A model generated the notes under the pieces. It was given only the letters and a program-made list of their open reading frames with translations, was not told the DNA's origin and made no database searches. This document shows, one piece after another, positions 1 through 7,109 of a stretch of DNA of 14,004 nucleotides (within the stretch, counting starts at the first letter, position 1; the number at the start of each line of letters is the position of its first letter). A program made the translations under genes and the position numbers. Origin of the DNA: Planctomycetales bacterium (GTDB taxonomy: Bacteria; 4484-113; JAFGCY01); NCBI GenBank assembly GCA_024645305.1, contig JAHEFU010000059.1, positions 1 through 14,004 on the forward strand, written 5' to 3'.

Positions 1-85
1 TCTGCTCGCGCAGTTGCTCAACATCGGTGCCTGTTGCAGTGTACGTCTTCAGTGCCTCTTCCGGGCCAGCGTGCTGTTCGCTCAT
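1..85 (-). CDS. Start of an unidentified gene downstream of yidC (partial, runs off the left edge)
   Basis: An open frame begins with ATG at 85-83 and stays open to the window edge, giving 28 codons that start MSEQHAGPEEALKTY. Its ATG overlaps the yidC stop codon in an ATGA arrangement. A purine-rich AAGGAAGAG stretch lies just before it, inside the 3' end of yidC, so it is well placed for coupled translation. In many bacteria the gene after yidC encodes the KhpB/Jag RNA-binding protein, and this could be its N-terminus. The visible residues are not diagnostic, so I leave it unnamed. That it is a real coding start is fairly likely; its identity is unknown. Confidence 0.55.
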   Translation of the reverse strand, partial: MSEQHAGPEEALKTYTATGTDVEQLREQ

Positions 86-1305
86 CTCTTCCTTCTTTTC
101 TTCCGGGGACGCTTCAGGGATGTGCCGGAAGTAGGGTCTTCCGGTCCATTTCCATCATCTGCATCGTCCGCCTGGTTTTCCTCAATGTTTGCCAAATCGT
201 CATCCGCCATTACCGCATCAGTCGGTTTTCCCATCAGGGCATCGCGTTTGGCCTGGGTCTCCGCCAAACGCTGCTCCTGCGACTGCGGAGGCTCATTTAT
301 CCATGCCTTCAGTTCCGCCACGTCAAACTTGATGTTCGACCGGCTGGCGAGAATCTTGTACTCGAGAACCATTATTGTATTCTGAACAATGAAATAAAGC
401 AAAGCCCCGGCGCTGAATATGAATGCAAAGATGATAATGATGAAGTTCATGAACTTCATGGAGCGCTGCATCTGCTCCGCCATGTCCTGGCTGGCATCCT
501 TGGGCAGGTCCTTCATCTTCATGGCCGACAGGAATTCGTGCTCGAAGTTCTTGTCCGGCTTGTTCACATCCCGCATCATCTTCTGCATCCAGAAGCTGGA
601 TGCCACGTAGAACACCACGAGGATCAGGGCTGGCGCATACCAGGTGCTGCCACCCAGCAGGGGGATGGATGCCGGTATGTGCAGCATGCTGCCCTGCAGC
701 CGGTCCACCGCCACAACCGTGTCAATGATGTCCGCCATGTCCGCCCCGCCCAGTCCGAAACTGCGCACAGAGGTTACGTTGACGGGAAACAGCAGCTGGA
801 TGCCGAACAGGTCGTGCCCGGCGAAGCTCTGGTCGTAAAGCGCGCGATAGATTCCGAACAGGATGGGCATCTGAACGAGCATCGGCAGGCAGCCGGCCAT
901 CGGATTGATCTTGTACCTGGAATACAGGTCCATCGTCTTGAAGCCCTGCTGCTGTTTGTCAGGATACTTATGCTGGATGGCCTTCATCACCGGCTGCAGG
1001 GCCTGCATGTTCTTCATGCCACGGATCTGCGCGACTGTCAGGCCACTGAAGTACAGCAGTAAGCGGACGATGACGGCAGTCAGCACAATTGCCAGGCCGT
1101 AGCTTCCCAGCAGGTCGCCGATCGTGTTGATCAGGTACAGGAAGAACACGGCGAAGGTGCCGATGATGTTGCCGAAGATGCCTTGTCCGCTGAGATAGGC
1201 CTGGTAATCCGGCAGCAGGGATTCACCCTTGGACATCAGGTCGCGGATCTTGTCCAGGCTTTGCAGCATGAAGGCTGGAAGCATTGTGTTCAGGAGGTTC
1301 ATCAT
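82..1305 (-). CDS. yidC: Membrane protein insertase YidC (short form, Oxa1/YidC family)
   Basis: YidC inserts and folds inner-membrane proteins, alone or with SecYEG. The chosen start is the first of two ATGs at 1305, which overlaps the yidD stop (ATGA), giving 407 residues. The conserved groove arginine is seen in AVIVRLLLYF (R81). It is followed by a charged cytoplasmic hairpin and the family signature NPMAGCLPMLVQMPILFGIY (134-153), then the last transmembrane segments. The large periplasmic domain found between TM1 and TM2 of proteobacterial YidC is absent. The periplasmic loop after FGIYRALYD is fairly long (about 60 residues). The protein ends in an ~85-residue tail, acidic then strongly basic (KRPRKKRRKR), like the ribosome-binding tails of some YidC proteins. 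It is the last complete gene of the rpmH-rnpA-yidD-yidC block. Family assignment is firm; the tail's function is inferred. Confidence 0.95.
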   Translation of the reverse strand: MMNLLNTMLPAFMLQSLDKIRDLMSKGESLLPDYQAYLSGQGIFGNIIGTFAVFFLYLINTIGDLLGSYGLAIVLTAVIVRLLLYFSGLTVAQIRGMKNMQALQPVMKAIQHKYPDKQQQGFKTMDLYSRYKINPMAGCLPMLVQMPILFGIYRALYDQSFAGHDLFGIQLLFPVNVTSVRSFGLGGADMADIIDTVVAVDRLQGSMLHIPASIPLLGGSTWYAPALILVVFYVASSFWMQKMMRDVNKPDKNFEHEFLSAMKMKDLPKDASQDMAEQMQRSMKFMNFIIIIFAFIFSAGALLYFIVQNTIMVLEYKILASRSNIKFDVAELKAWINEPPQSQEQRLAETQAKRDALMGKPTDAVMADDDLANIEENQADDADDGNGPEDPTSGTSLKRPRKKRRKR

Positions 1306-1499
1306 GTCAGGGGGTCGTATCCTCCCGGATGGAACGGGTTGCAACGCAACACGCGCCAGGTGGCCAGCCAGCAGCCCCTGATCAGTCCGTAACGCCGTAG
1401 TGAATCAAGCGCATAGCGGGAACAGGTTGGAGTGAAGCGGCAACTGGGAGGTGAGAATCGCGAGATGTAACGTCGATAGAACTCAATCACCAGGATCAT
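1302..1499 (-). CDS. yidD: Membrane protein insertion efficiency factor YidD
   Basis: YidD is a small protein that assists YidC-dependent insertion and is typically encoded between rnpA and yidC, as here. With the ATG at 1499 it is 65 residues. It shows the whole family pattern: EFYRRYIS near the N-terminus, CRFTPTCSRYALDSL with its paired cysteines, and the C-terminal HPGGYDP. An in-frame ATG at 1637 would add 46 residues, but these lie entirely inside rnpA in another frame and do not resemble YidD. The internal start is therefore preferred; a GTG at 1490 is a second option. Its start overlaps rnpA by 17 bases and its stop overlaps the yidC ATG, suggesting translational coupling. No strong ribosome-binding site is visible. 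Confidence 0.93.
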   Translation of the reverse strand: MILVIEFYRRYISRFSPPSCRFTPTCSRYALDSLRRYGLIRGCWLATWRVLRCNPFHPGGYDPLT

Positions 1500-1899
1500 G
1501 AGGCCTGCGGGCAGGCGACCGATCCGATGAGCCAGATTGCCTTGGCTGGCCTGGCTTTCGAGTTTCGCTGCTTCTGAGATATGACAGGTCAAACACATGG
1601 GATAGATGATCCGTGAATTCCTCGTAGCTCCCCACACATTCCTCTCGGCTGACCAGGATCACCACATCCACACCGGATCGCAGCTTCGATTCGCTGTTGC
1701 GTAGATATTCCCTGGCCCAGCGCCTGATCCGGTTGCGGCGGACTGCATTCCCGACAGCCTTGCGAACCGCAATCCCAAAGCGGTTGTGTTCCAGGTCGTT
1801 CTCTACCCAGAACACCACCGTCCCGCGGCTCGCCTGCCGGAACCCGGTGGTGGTGATCCGCCGGAACAGGGGCCTGCCGCGCAGGGCAACCAGGCTCAC
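1483..1899 (-). CDS. rnpA: Ribonuclease P protein component
   Basis: This protein binds RNase P RNA and helps it mature the 5' ends of tRNAs. The 138-residue product carries the family's RNA-binding helix, KAVGNAVRRNRIRRWARE (residues 47-64), preceded by the expected strand RFGIAVRK. The start is GTG at 1899, overlapping the last base of the rpmH TAG stop, so it probably relies on translation of rpmH. No strong Shine-Dalgarno sequence is present. The last ~30 residues (about 109-138) form a polar Arg/Ser/Pro-rich tail beyond the usual RnpA fold, and its final codons overlap the yidD start. The rpmH-rnpA-yidD-yidC order is one of the most conserved in bacteria and supports the call. Confidence 0.95.
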   Translation of the reverse strand: MSLVALRGRPLFRRITTTGFRQASRGTVVFWVENDLEHNRFGIAVRKAVGNAVRRNRIRRWAREYLRNSESKLRSGVDVVILVSREECVGSYEEFTDHLSHVFDLSYLRSSETRKPGQPRQSGSSDRSPARRPHDPGD

Positions 1900-2033
1900 T
1901 AGACGGTGAGGCTCTTGCGTCCCCGGGCGCGACGGGCCGCCAGTACGCGACGGCCACCGGGTGTGCTCATCCGGGCACGGAATCCATGGCGACGCATTCT
2001 GCGTCTCTTTTTCGGCTGGTAGGTGCGCTTCAT
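1899..2033 (-). CDS. rpmH: 50S ribosomal protein L34
   Basis: A 44-residue, very basic protein begins MKRTYQPKKRRRMRRHGF, contains ARMSTPGGRRVLAARRARGR and ends KSLTV; this is a textbook L34, part of the large ribosomal subunit. The ATG at 2033 is preceded by GAGGGG about six bases upstream, a good ribosome-binding site and the only clear one in this block. It is the first gene of the minus-strand operon with rnpA, yidD and yidC. In many genomes dnaA and the origin lie just upstream of rpmH; here the upstream neighbour is instead a divergent pspA gene. The annotation is certain. Confidence 0.97.
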   Translation of the reverse strand: MKRTYQPKKRRRMRRHGFRARMSTPGGRRVLAARRARGRKSLTV

Positions 2034-2278
2034 TTGAGCCCCTCGTTAAGTCCTCTGATCAGATTTCCACCGGAGCGCACGCTCGAAAACGGCACTGGAC
2101 CGGCGGAAGAGAAATATTAACACAACTTCCGCGATTCTCGCGACATAAATACCTGTATCCACATAAATGCAGGCAAACTGACGTAATGCAGCTCGAAGTT
2201 GCGTCTGACCGGTATTGTGTGAATCCGCCCGGGCCTGCACACGCTACAATAACCCTGATCTTTGGAGGAAATGCAGTC
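2034..2278. promoter_or_regulatory. Divergent control region between rpmH and pspA
   Basis: This 245-base region has no gene and should hold promoters for both sides. A perfect small inverted repeat, CGCGA-TTC-TCGCG, lies at 2130-2142. A direct repeat of ACATAAAT occurs at 2143-2150 and 2161-2168 (18-base period), flanked by CCTG and CAGG. For pspA, a TACAAT box at 2245-2250 is a plausible -10, but no convincing -35 lies 16-18 bases upstream. For rpmH, the AT-rich TTAATAT on the minus strand near 2113-2119 could be part of a -10. There is one near-match to a DnaA box (GTATCCACA near 2155-2163), which is not enough to call an origin. No sigma-54 consensus was seen. Confidence 0.45.
2143..2168. 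repeat. Short direct repeat ACATAAAT, 18-base spacing
   Basis: ACATAAAT occurs at 2143-2150 and again at 2161-2168, each followed by a base and then a CCTG or CAGG-like motif. The two copies lie on the same side of the helix pair if a turn is about 9-10.5 bases. This is the arrangement often seen for paired regulator sites. No regulator can be named. Confidence 0.35.
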
Positions 2279-3004
2279 ATGTGGCAACGCTTCGTAAGGT
2301 GGATGCGCTCAATATTCGGTGGCGCGATCGAGTCAATGGAGAATCCCGAGCTGATTCTCAAGCAGACCATTCGCGACATGCGCGATCAGATGCCCAAGAT
2401 CAACGCAAATCTGGCCAAGATGCGCGGTGGTCTGAATCTGATGCAGAAGGACTATGAGGATGCGATTGACAACGAGCGCAAGCTGACTTCCCGCATCAAG
2501 GCAGCCCTCGAGGCAGGAGATGAGGAGCTGGCCGGGGATTACGCCATCAGGCTGAAGCAGGTTCAGGGCAGCAAGGAAAAGGTATTCGAGCAGCTGGAGA
2601 AAGCCAAGGAAGCCTACGAAAAGGCAGTTGAATTCAAGACGGATTACAAGCGCGAGATGGATAAGAAGATCAATGCAGCCATGACCGCCATCCGGGAGCA
2701 CCAGGCCAGCAAGTGGAAAGCGGAAGTGGCCAGTGTCTTTGAGTCCTTTGAAGTCGGGGATGTGGACGGCAACTACGAAGAGATGATGGAGAAGCTGCGC
2801 CAGAAGACCGCGATGGCGGAAGGCAAGCTTGATATGGCCATCGAGACCGTCGACATGCGCGAAATCCAGCTGGAGAAGCGCGCCGAGCGCATTGAGGCCC
2901 AGGAACTGCTGGAGCAGTTCAAGGTTGAATGGGGCATGGAAAACCGCGACAGCGAAGCTGCTGACAAGACAGTCGGCCTGCCGGAAACCGAACAGCAGCA
3001 GTAA
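2279..3004 (+). CDS. pspA: PspA/IM30 (Vipp1) family membrane-stress protein
   Basis: PspA/IM30 proteins are bacterial ESCRT-III relatives that coat and stabilise the inner membrane under envelope stress. The 241-residue product starts with a likely amphipathic helix, MWQRFVRWMRSIFGGAI. The family motif ESMENPELILKQTIRDMRDQ follows, then nearly continuous charged coiled-coil helices to about residue 220, and a short polar tail ending EQQQ. The ATG at 2279 is chosen because GGAGG lies at 2264-2268, ten bases upstream, and because it matches the family N-terminus; longer in-frame starts from 1961 read through the intergenic region. No PspF/PspB/PspC partners are visible nearby. Codirectional neighbours are an unrecognised gene and an M48 peptidase. 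The family is secure; whether it is PspA- or Vipp1-like in function is not decided. Confidence 0.9.
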   Translation: MWQRFVRWMRSIFGGAIESMENPELILKQTIRDMRDQMPKINANLAKMRGGLNLMQKDYEDAIDNERKLTSRIKAALEAGDEELAGDYAIRLKQVQGSKEKVFEQLEKAKEAYEKAVEFKTDYKREMDKKINAAMTAIREHQASKWKAEVASVFESFEVGDVDGNYEEMMEKLRQKTAMAEGKLDMAIETVDMREIQLEKRAERIEAQELLEQFKVEWGMENRDSEAADKTVGLPETEQQQ

Positions 3005-3320
3005 GCCGGTCCCGTTATCAGACATTTTCACCTGCCGGGCGCCAGTCCACAGGGTGAGAGTCCAACTCGGGTATATTCTCACCGGAACCTGCAGTTAAGT
3101 GTTCCTACAGTAATTCCAGTCTCATTGCACAGTGGATCTGATATTGGACGGGATTTCTTCATGCTGCTGATTGCCGCTGATGCTATACCAATTGACTGAT
3201 ATGCAGCTTCGTTGGAGTTAGAAGATTCCAGATAAGCGATGTATGAGGGTAAAATAATGTACCGGCATACAAATGAAATGGTCGAATCGATAGGTTTACT
3301 GGATTTCGGGAGCAAGACTA
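3005..3320. other. Gene-free interval after pspA with an AT-rich patch
   Basis: There is no convincing gene on either strand in these 316 bases. An inverted repeat, GGTGAGA (3053-3059) with TCTCACC (3077-3083), could form a 7-bp stem with a 17-base loop. It has no T-run, so it is a poor terminator. From 3181 to 3300 the G+C falls to about 38% by hand count, well below the flanking genes. TTGACT at 3192-3197 and TAAAAT at 3250-3255 each resemble half of a promoter, but they are not correctly spaced with one another. The sequence just before 3321 supplies the ribosome-binding site of the next gene. Confidence 0.5.
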
Positions 3321-4187
3321 GTGAAATTGTCCACCTTGATGCATGAATATTACTCAGACATAAAGAGCGCCTGCATTTCTTCCGATCTTTTAAAGCTCCG
3401 GCAGTTGAATTGCAATCTTGAAAAGACATCAGATATCCAGCTCACGGGAACGGAATTCAGCCAGTTCACTGATTACCGTTGGTGCTGCAGGGTGATGCTG
3501 GCGCACTACCACATCAGGCAGGAAAGATTCGCTGACGCCATAGCTATCGCAGCTGGCATCCTGGCTGACATCCGGGGACTTGAAAGTAAGTGCCAGCCCG
3601 GCATGCAGCTCAGCGAGCTGCGGATCAGCGGCAAGCTGAATTCCCTTTACATCCTGGGGCTCTGCAAGTGGCTGGCTCCGAAGCACTATGTTGAAAGAGT
3701 AATGACGCCGCGGGCGATGCTCACAGCCTGGTTGGAGATTCAAAGGGAACTGCGGCGTGAGAAGCCCGAATTACCACAACGCTTCCGGACTCTGCTCATG
3801 ATCAGCGGCCAGACTATCCTGCAGACCGGGATGCGCTACTGCCGGCTTTCCAGTGCACCAATGCTGCAAAGCTTTAACAGGCAGTTCGGTACCAGCCTGA
3901 ATCTGGTGACCCGCCACTACGCCTTCAACCCCTTCCTGTCCCAGGACTGCCATCTGTACTGGAGCATCGAACTCGCCAAACTCACCTCAAACGGTGATTT
4001 AACCACTGATGAGCTGGATTACATTGTTTCCATGGAACGGGCATCCCTGTTGAATTCCGCGATGGAGGATCTGGATCCTGAATACGCTGAGATTTCCTTC
4101 AGGGATCTCAGTGCCATCATCAGCAGGCGCTTCTGCAGGCCGCGTGCCCGGCCCATTCAGCTTTTCTGCCTGCTGCCGCAGGCTTGA
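3321..4187 (+). CDS. Unrecognised 288-residue helical protein
   Basis: I do not recognise this protein. The frame is closed by TAG at 3291-3293 and the first usable start is GTG at 3321, with CGGGAG at 3307-3312 eight bases upstream; an ATG at 3339 is an alternative. The product has no signal peptide and no obvious transmembrane segment. It appears mostly helical, with stretches such as WCCRVMLAHYHIRQERFADA that loosely resemble a TPR-like helix pair, although no repeat series is clear. It contains several scattered cysteines that do not form a standard metal-binding motif. It lies between pspA and the M48 peptidase on the same strand, with its own upstream gap of 316 bases and 122 bases after it, so operon membership is unclear. 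It is likely real, given its length and good ribosome-binding site; function unknown. Confidence 0.7.
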   Translation: MKLSTLMHEYYSDIKSACISSDLLKLRQLNCNLEKTSDIQLTGTEFSQFTDYRWCCRVMLAHYHIRQERFADAIAIAAGILADIRGLESKCQPGMQLSELRISGKLNSLYILGLCKWLAPKHYVERVMTPRAMLTAWLEIQRELRREKPELPQRFRTLLMISGQTILQTGMRYCRLSSAPMLQSFNRQFGTSLNLVTRHYAFNPFLSQDCHLYWSIELAKLTSNGDLTTDELDYIVSMERASLLNSAMEDLDPEYAEISFRDLSAIISRRFCRPRARPIQLFCLLPQA

Positions 4188-4212
4188 GCAGCAATCGGTG
4201 GGAAATTGCACA

Positions 4213-4236
4213 ATCATGGATCAAACAGGCCATGAT
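4213..4236. repeat. Inverted repeat after the unrecognised gene
   Basis: ATCATGG (4213-4219) and CCATGAT (4230-4236) are perfect complements with a 10-base loop. An alternative pairing, TGGATC with GATCCA, uses the same bases, so two mutually exclusive hairpins are possible. No T-run follows, so this is not a standard intrinsic terminator. Confidence 0.4.
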
Positions 4237-4255
4237 CCACGTCTATATATCCGGA

Positions 4256-4286
4256 GCGCTCAATGCTTGACGTGCAAGTAAAGCGC
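4256..4286 (+). promoter_or_regulatory. Imperfect hairpin in the leader of the M48 peptidase gene
   Basis: Outer arms GCGCT (4256-4260) and AGCGC (4282-4286) enclose inner arms CTTG (4266-4269) and CAAG (4275-4278), giving an interrupted hairpin that ends 23 bases before the ATG. If the mRNA starts upstream, near the TATATA at 4244-4249, this would lie in the 5' leader just before the ribosome-binding site. A regulatory role is only inferred. Confidence 0.3.
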
Positions 4287-4309
4287 AATTTGAGGGGTAG
4301 GGTATCTAC

Positions 4310-5386
4310 ATGATTGCGAGAATAGCAGTGCTTATCCTGCTGGCGGTGATGTTTCTGCCGCAGCAGGCCAGTGCCGGTGGTCTGAAACTGAAGAGTCTGT
4401 TCAAACTCAGCGTTGAGGATGAGAACCGCATTGGCGCAAAGATGCTGGAGGACTTTCGCAAGGAACCGGGCGTCTTTGCACCGGACAGCCAGGACAGGCA
4501 CAACAGGATTGTGCAGGATATCGGCAGCAAACTCGTCAGCATGAACCAGACGGGCATGGCGGATGCGGAATTTGAATTCCAGTTCTTCCTGATCAAGGAC
4601 AAGACGGTCAATGCCTTCGCCACCCCCGGAGGCTACATCTATGTCACGCAGGGCCTGATGGACGTGATGGCCTACGATCAGAGCATGGTCGCCGCAGTGA
4701 TGGCCCACGAGATCGGCCATGTGCTGGAGCGGCATGTGGCTGAGGGATATGAAAAGGCGATGCAGGGTGCCGCAGGACTGACGGTGCTTGGTGTGCTGTT
4801 TGGCAAGAAGAACCGGGATGCCCTGAACCTGCTGGAATCCGTCGGCGGCGTTGTCTATCTGAAGTTCAATCGCGACCAGGAAGAGGAATCTGACCGCTAT
4901 GGTGTGCAGCTGTCCTATAACGCCGGCTACGATCCCTTCGGGATGATGCGCAGCCTGGAATGCCTGGAATCACTGTATGGCAGCGCGGATGACATGGGTG
5001 AGTGGATGCAGGACCACCCCTCGACTGAAGGACGCGTCAAGCGTACCGAGTACATTGCCAGGGAATCGAGCGGACACGAGAACGGCTACTGGCCAATTCC
5101 CAGTCCCAAGGACAAGGAGCACCCGCTTTATGAGAAGTATGGAACACCCGCATCCGCTGGCGAAGTGACCAAGTCCACGAATCCCGTGAAATCCACGAGC
5201 AACAGCGGCAGCGCCTCCAACATCCGCTTCAAGGGAGAAGTCGGGATAGACCACAGGCACGAGATCTGGCGCGTTGAAGATGAGAATCCCGGACCGGGAA
5301 ACATGGGCGAAGGCCAGGAGGCGAATCCCCAGCCTGGCAACGAGGAAGCAGGGACTGACCTGACGCCCCCGCGCAGGGCTGGCTGA
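4310..5386 (+). CDS. Secreted M48-family zinc metallopeptidase (BepA/LoiP-like class)
   Basis: The 358-residue protein starts with a signal peptide, MIARIAVLILLAVMFLPQQASA, with probable cleavage after residue 22, so it should act in the periplasm. The zinc site is clear: HEIGH at 133-137, the third ligand region EEESD at 181-185 (E181 with D185), and the later HPSTEGR (H226, R232) typical of the M48 fold. Upstream, NAFATPGGYIYVTQGLM is the expected M48C substrate-strand region. The C-terminal ~100 residues are Pro/Gly/Ser/Glu-rich and probably disordered. No TPR domain like that of BepA is present. The start is supported by AGGG at 4299-4302 and the signal peptide. Related enzymes remove misassembled outer-membrane proteins, including LptD in the BepA case, and lptF/lptG lie immediately downstream on the other strand. 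The link to LPS transport is inference. Confidence 0.9.
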   Translation: MIARIAVLILLAVMFLPQQASAGGLKLKSLFKLSVEDENRIGAKMLEDFRKEPGVFAPDSQDRHNRIVQDIGSKLVSMNQTGMADAEFEFQFFLIKDKTVNAFATPGGYIYVTQGLMDVMAYDQSMVAAVMAHEIGHVLERHVAEGYEKAMQGAAGLTVLGVLFGKKNRDALNLLESVGGVVYLKFNRDQEEESDRYGVQLSYNAGYDPFGMMRSLECLESLYGSADDMGEWMQDHPSTEGRVKRTEYIARESSGHENGYWPIPSPKDKEHPLYEKYGTPASAGEVTKSTNPVKSTSNSGSASNIRFKGEVGIDHRHEIWRVEDENPGPGNMGEGQEANPQPGNEEAGTDLTPPRRAG

Positions 5387-5394
5387 ATCCAGGC

Positions 5395-7107
5395 TTACTT
5401 CCGCGCCTTGACGATCAGGACCACTGAGGCGATCACGAACAGCATCGGTGCCATCCAGCCGGCGATCATGGGATGGAACACATTGTCACCCTTGGCTGCG
5501 AGCTTCGTACCGGCGAAGACAATGTCCTGCGACAGTATCACCCCCCGGCTGCCCAGTACGCGCGCGCTGAAGAAGATGATGTAGTAAATCATCATCAGCA
5601 CGAATGAGAGGATGATTCCCATGTTCCGTTCATCTCGCGGTCCGCGCAGGGAGACCGGCACGGCGACAAGCATCAGGGCTATGCAGGCGAAGGGGATGGA
5701 GTACTTGAAGTAGTACTCCGTCCAGTCCTTGACATACTTGGTCTGCAGTCCCGGATTGGGGAATGCCAGTGCGGCGATCCTATCCCGGGTGCGCGCAATC
5801 CGCGAACGCAGTTCCTTCGTGTTCAGTTCCGTGGGCTGTGGCTCGAGGGCGTATTCCACCACCCGCGTGCCGATGTCGATCTTCACCTCGGGCATCTCGG
5901 CGCAGACCAGGCTGTCGCCATTCGTCTCGTCAATGTTGTAGAGCGTCACATTCTCGAGGATCAGGAACTTGTCCCGTACACGCCCCTGCTCAGCCACGAA
6001 GATGCGCGGGAAGCGGCGCGTACCGCCTTCGTTGACAAAATAGTCATACAGCCGGATGTTGAGCATGATGCTCTCGTCCATCCACTTGCCTTCCGGCAGG
6101 TCGATGCGCTGCTTGATGATCTCGTCAACGTAGAAGTACTTCTTCTGGGGAGCCTTGATGATGATCCCGGGTTTGATGAAGTCAACCACCTGGGCGGTCC
6201 AGAACACCTTCAGCACTTCCTTGTACTCACGATTGGTCGGCGGCACCACGTGCTCATAGATGGACCAGGTCATCAGCCCGGCCACGATTGCCATTGTCAC
6301 GAACGGTATGTAGATGCGGTACAGGCTCACACCGTTGGTCATGAAGGCCACGATCTCGTTGTCACGGTTCAGCCGGCCCATTGACATCAGGGTGGAGAAC
6401 AGCACCGCCACGGGAATTGCCAGCACGATGAAGGCCGGGGCGCTGAGCAGCAGCACCTTGGCAATCGTGAATGGCGGGATGCCCTTGGAGAAGATCTTCT
6501 CGCCGAGAGCGAAGATCGAAGTGATGATCAGGAAGAATGTGAAGCCCATCGTGCCCAGCATGAAGAACCCGAATGATTCCAGCCAGAGATACTTCTCTAT
6601 CACCAGCACCTTGAAGCGCACCACGAACAGCCAGCTCAGGGCGGATTTGACAACCTGCCAGGGTGTTACCTGCCTGTGTTCGCCCAGGGCCAGGAGCATA
6701 CCGATGTCGCGCACCCGTCCGCGGCGGTCTATGTGGAGCGTCAGGCTGCGACCCGGGTGTGTGCGCGACTTCTTGTCCCGGATGAACTTGCGGGACTCCC
6801 GGATCAGCGGGCTGTCCAGCTTCTGCTGGCGGCTGCGCCCGTCAATGAAGCGGGTCAGCCGCAGGCCGTGGATCTTCTCCTGCCGCTTGATGTCCTCCGC
6901 GGCAATCAGGTTGATGCGCTTCACCCTGGTAGTGTCAACAACTTTCCGCTTCTCGTAATGTGTGACGATCTCTGTCGCCCGCTTCGCGCTGCTCACACTG
7001 GCGGTAGTCGTGGAATCAGTCTGATCTTCCAGCCCGGGGGTATCGGGAGCTTGATCTGATGCAGCATCCGCGTTCCCTTCGCCCCGCCTGTCCTCGTCCC
7101 TGACCAT
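5395..7107 (-). CDS. lptG: LptF/LptG-family LPS export permease with a long N-terminal cytoplasmic extension
   Basis: LptF and LptG form the membrane part of the LptB2FG transporter that lifts LPS from the inner membrane. This 570-residue protein has the family plan from about residue 164. TM segments lie near 177-199, 216-245 and 265-288. A periplasmic jelly-roll domain (about 290-465) follows, then TMs near 470-487, 495-515 and 548-566. Hallmarks are IPVAVLFSTLMSMGRLNRDNE and VSLRGPRDERNMG. Residues 1-163 are hydrophilic and basic, with no counterpart in ordinary LptF/G, which begin almost directly at TM1. The ATG lies two bases after the upstream permease stop, so the extension fits the operon layout. 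Naming it lptG rests only on its position as the second gene; the family itself is certain. Its stop is 8 bases from the convergent M48 gene. Confidence 0.9.
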   Translation of the reverse strand: MVRDEDRRGEGNADAASDQAPDTPGLEDQTDSTTTASVSSAKRATEIVTHYEKRKVVDTTRVKRINLIAAEDIKRQEKIHGLRLTRFIDGRSRQQKLDSPLIRESRKFIRDKKSRTHPGRSLTLHIDRRGRVRDIGMLLALGEHRQVTPWQVVKSALSWLFVVRFKVLVIEKYLWLESFGFFMLGTMGFTFFLIITSIFALGEKIFSKGIPPFTIAKVLLLSAPAFIVLAIPVAVLFSTLMSMGRLNRDNEIVAFMTNGVSLYRIYIPFVTMAIVAGLMTWSIYEHVVPPTNREYKEVLKVFWTAQVVDFIKPGIIIKAPQKKYFYVDEIIKQRIDLPEGKWMDESIMLNIRLYDYFVNEGGTRRFPRIFVAEQGRVRDKFLILENVTLYNIDETNGDSLVCAEMPEVKIDIGTRVVEYALEPQPTELNTKELRSRIARTRDRIAALAFPNPGLQTKYVKDWTEYYFKYSIPFACIALMLVAVPVSLRGPRDERNMGIILSFVLMMIYYIIFFSARVLGSRGVILSQDIVFAGTKLAAKGDNVFHPMIAGWMAPMLFVIASVVLIVKARK

Positions 7108-7109
7108 GC

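Noticed and set aside
34..1062. Plus-strand open frame of 342 codons
   Set aside because: Opposite yidC, His-rich artefactual translation; yidC is certain.
2221..2260. Sigma-54 promoter for pspA as in E. coli
   Set aside because: No TGGCAC-N5-TTGC type element; only a TACAAT -10-like box.
2034..2278. Replication origin next to rpmH
   Set aside because: Only one near-match DnaA box and no dnaA gene; origins normally have clusters of boxes and a clear AT-rich unwinding element.
1961..2278. Longer N-terminus for pspA starting at 1961
   Set aside because: It would read through rpmH antisense and the intergenic region; the ATG at 2279 has a good ribosome-binding site and fits the family start.
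3041..3085. Group II intron or riboswitch fragment (GGGTGAGAGTCC-like string)
   Set aside because: Only a short resemblance; no reverse transcriptase, no domain V and no riboswitch core could be found nearby.
3079..3429. Minus-strand gene of 116 codons in the AT-rich gap
   Set aside because: No ribosome-binding site, no recognisable composition, and overlaps the start of the better-supported plus-strand gene at 3321.
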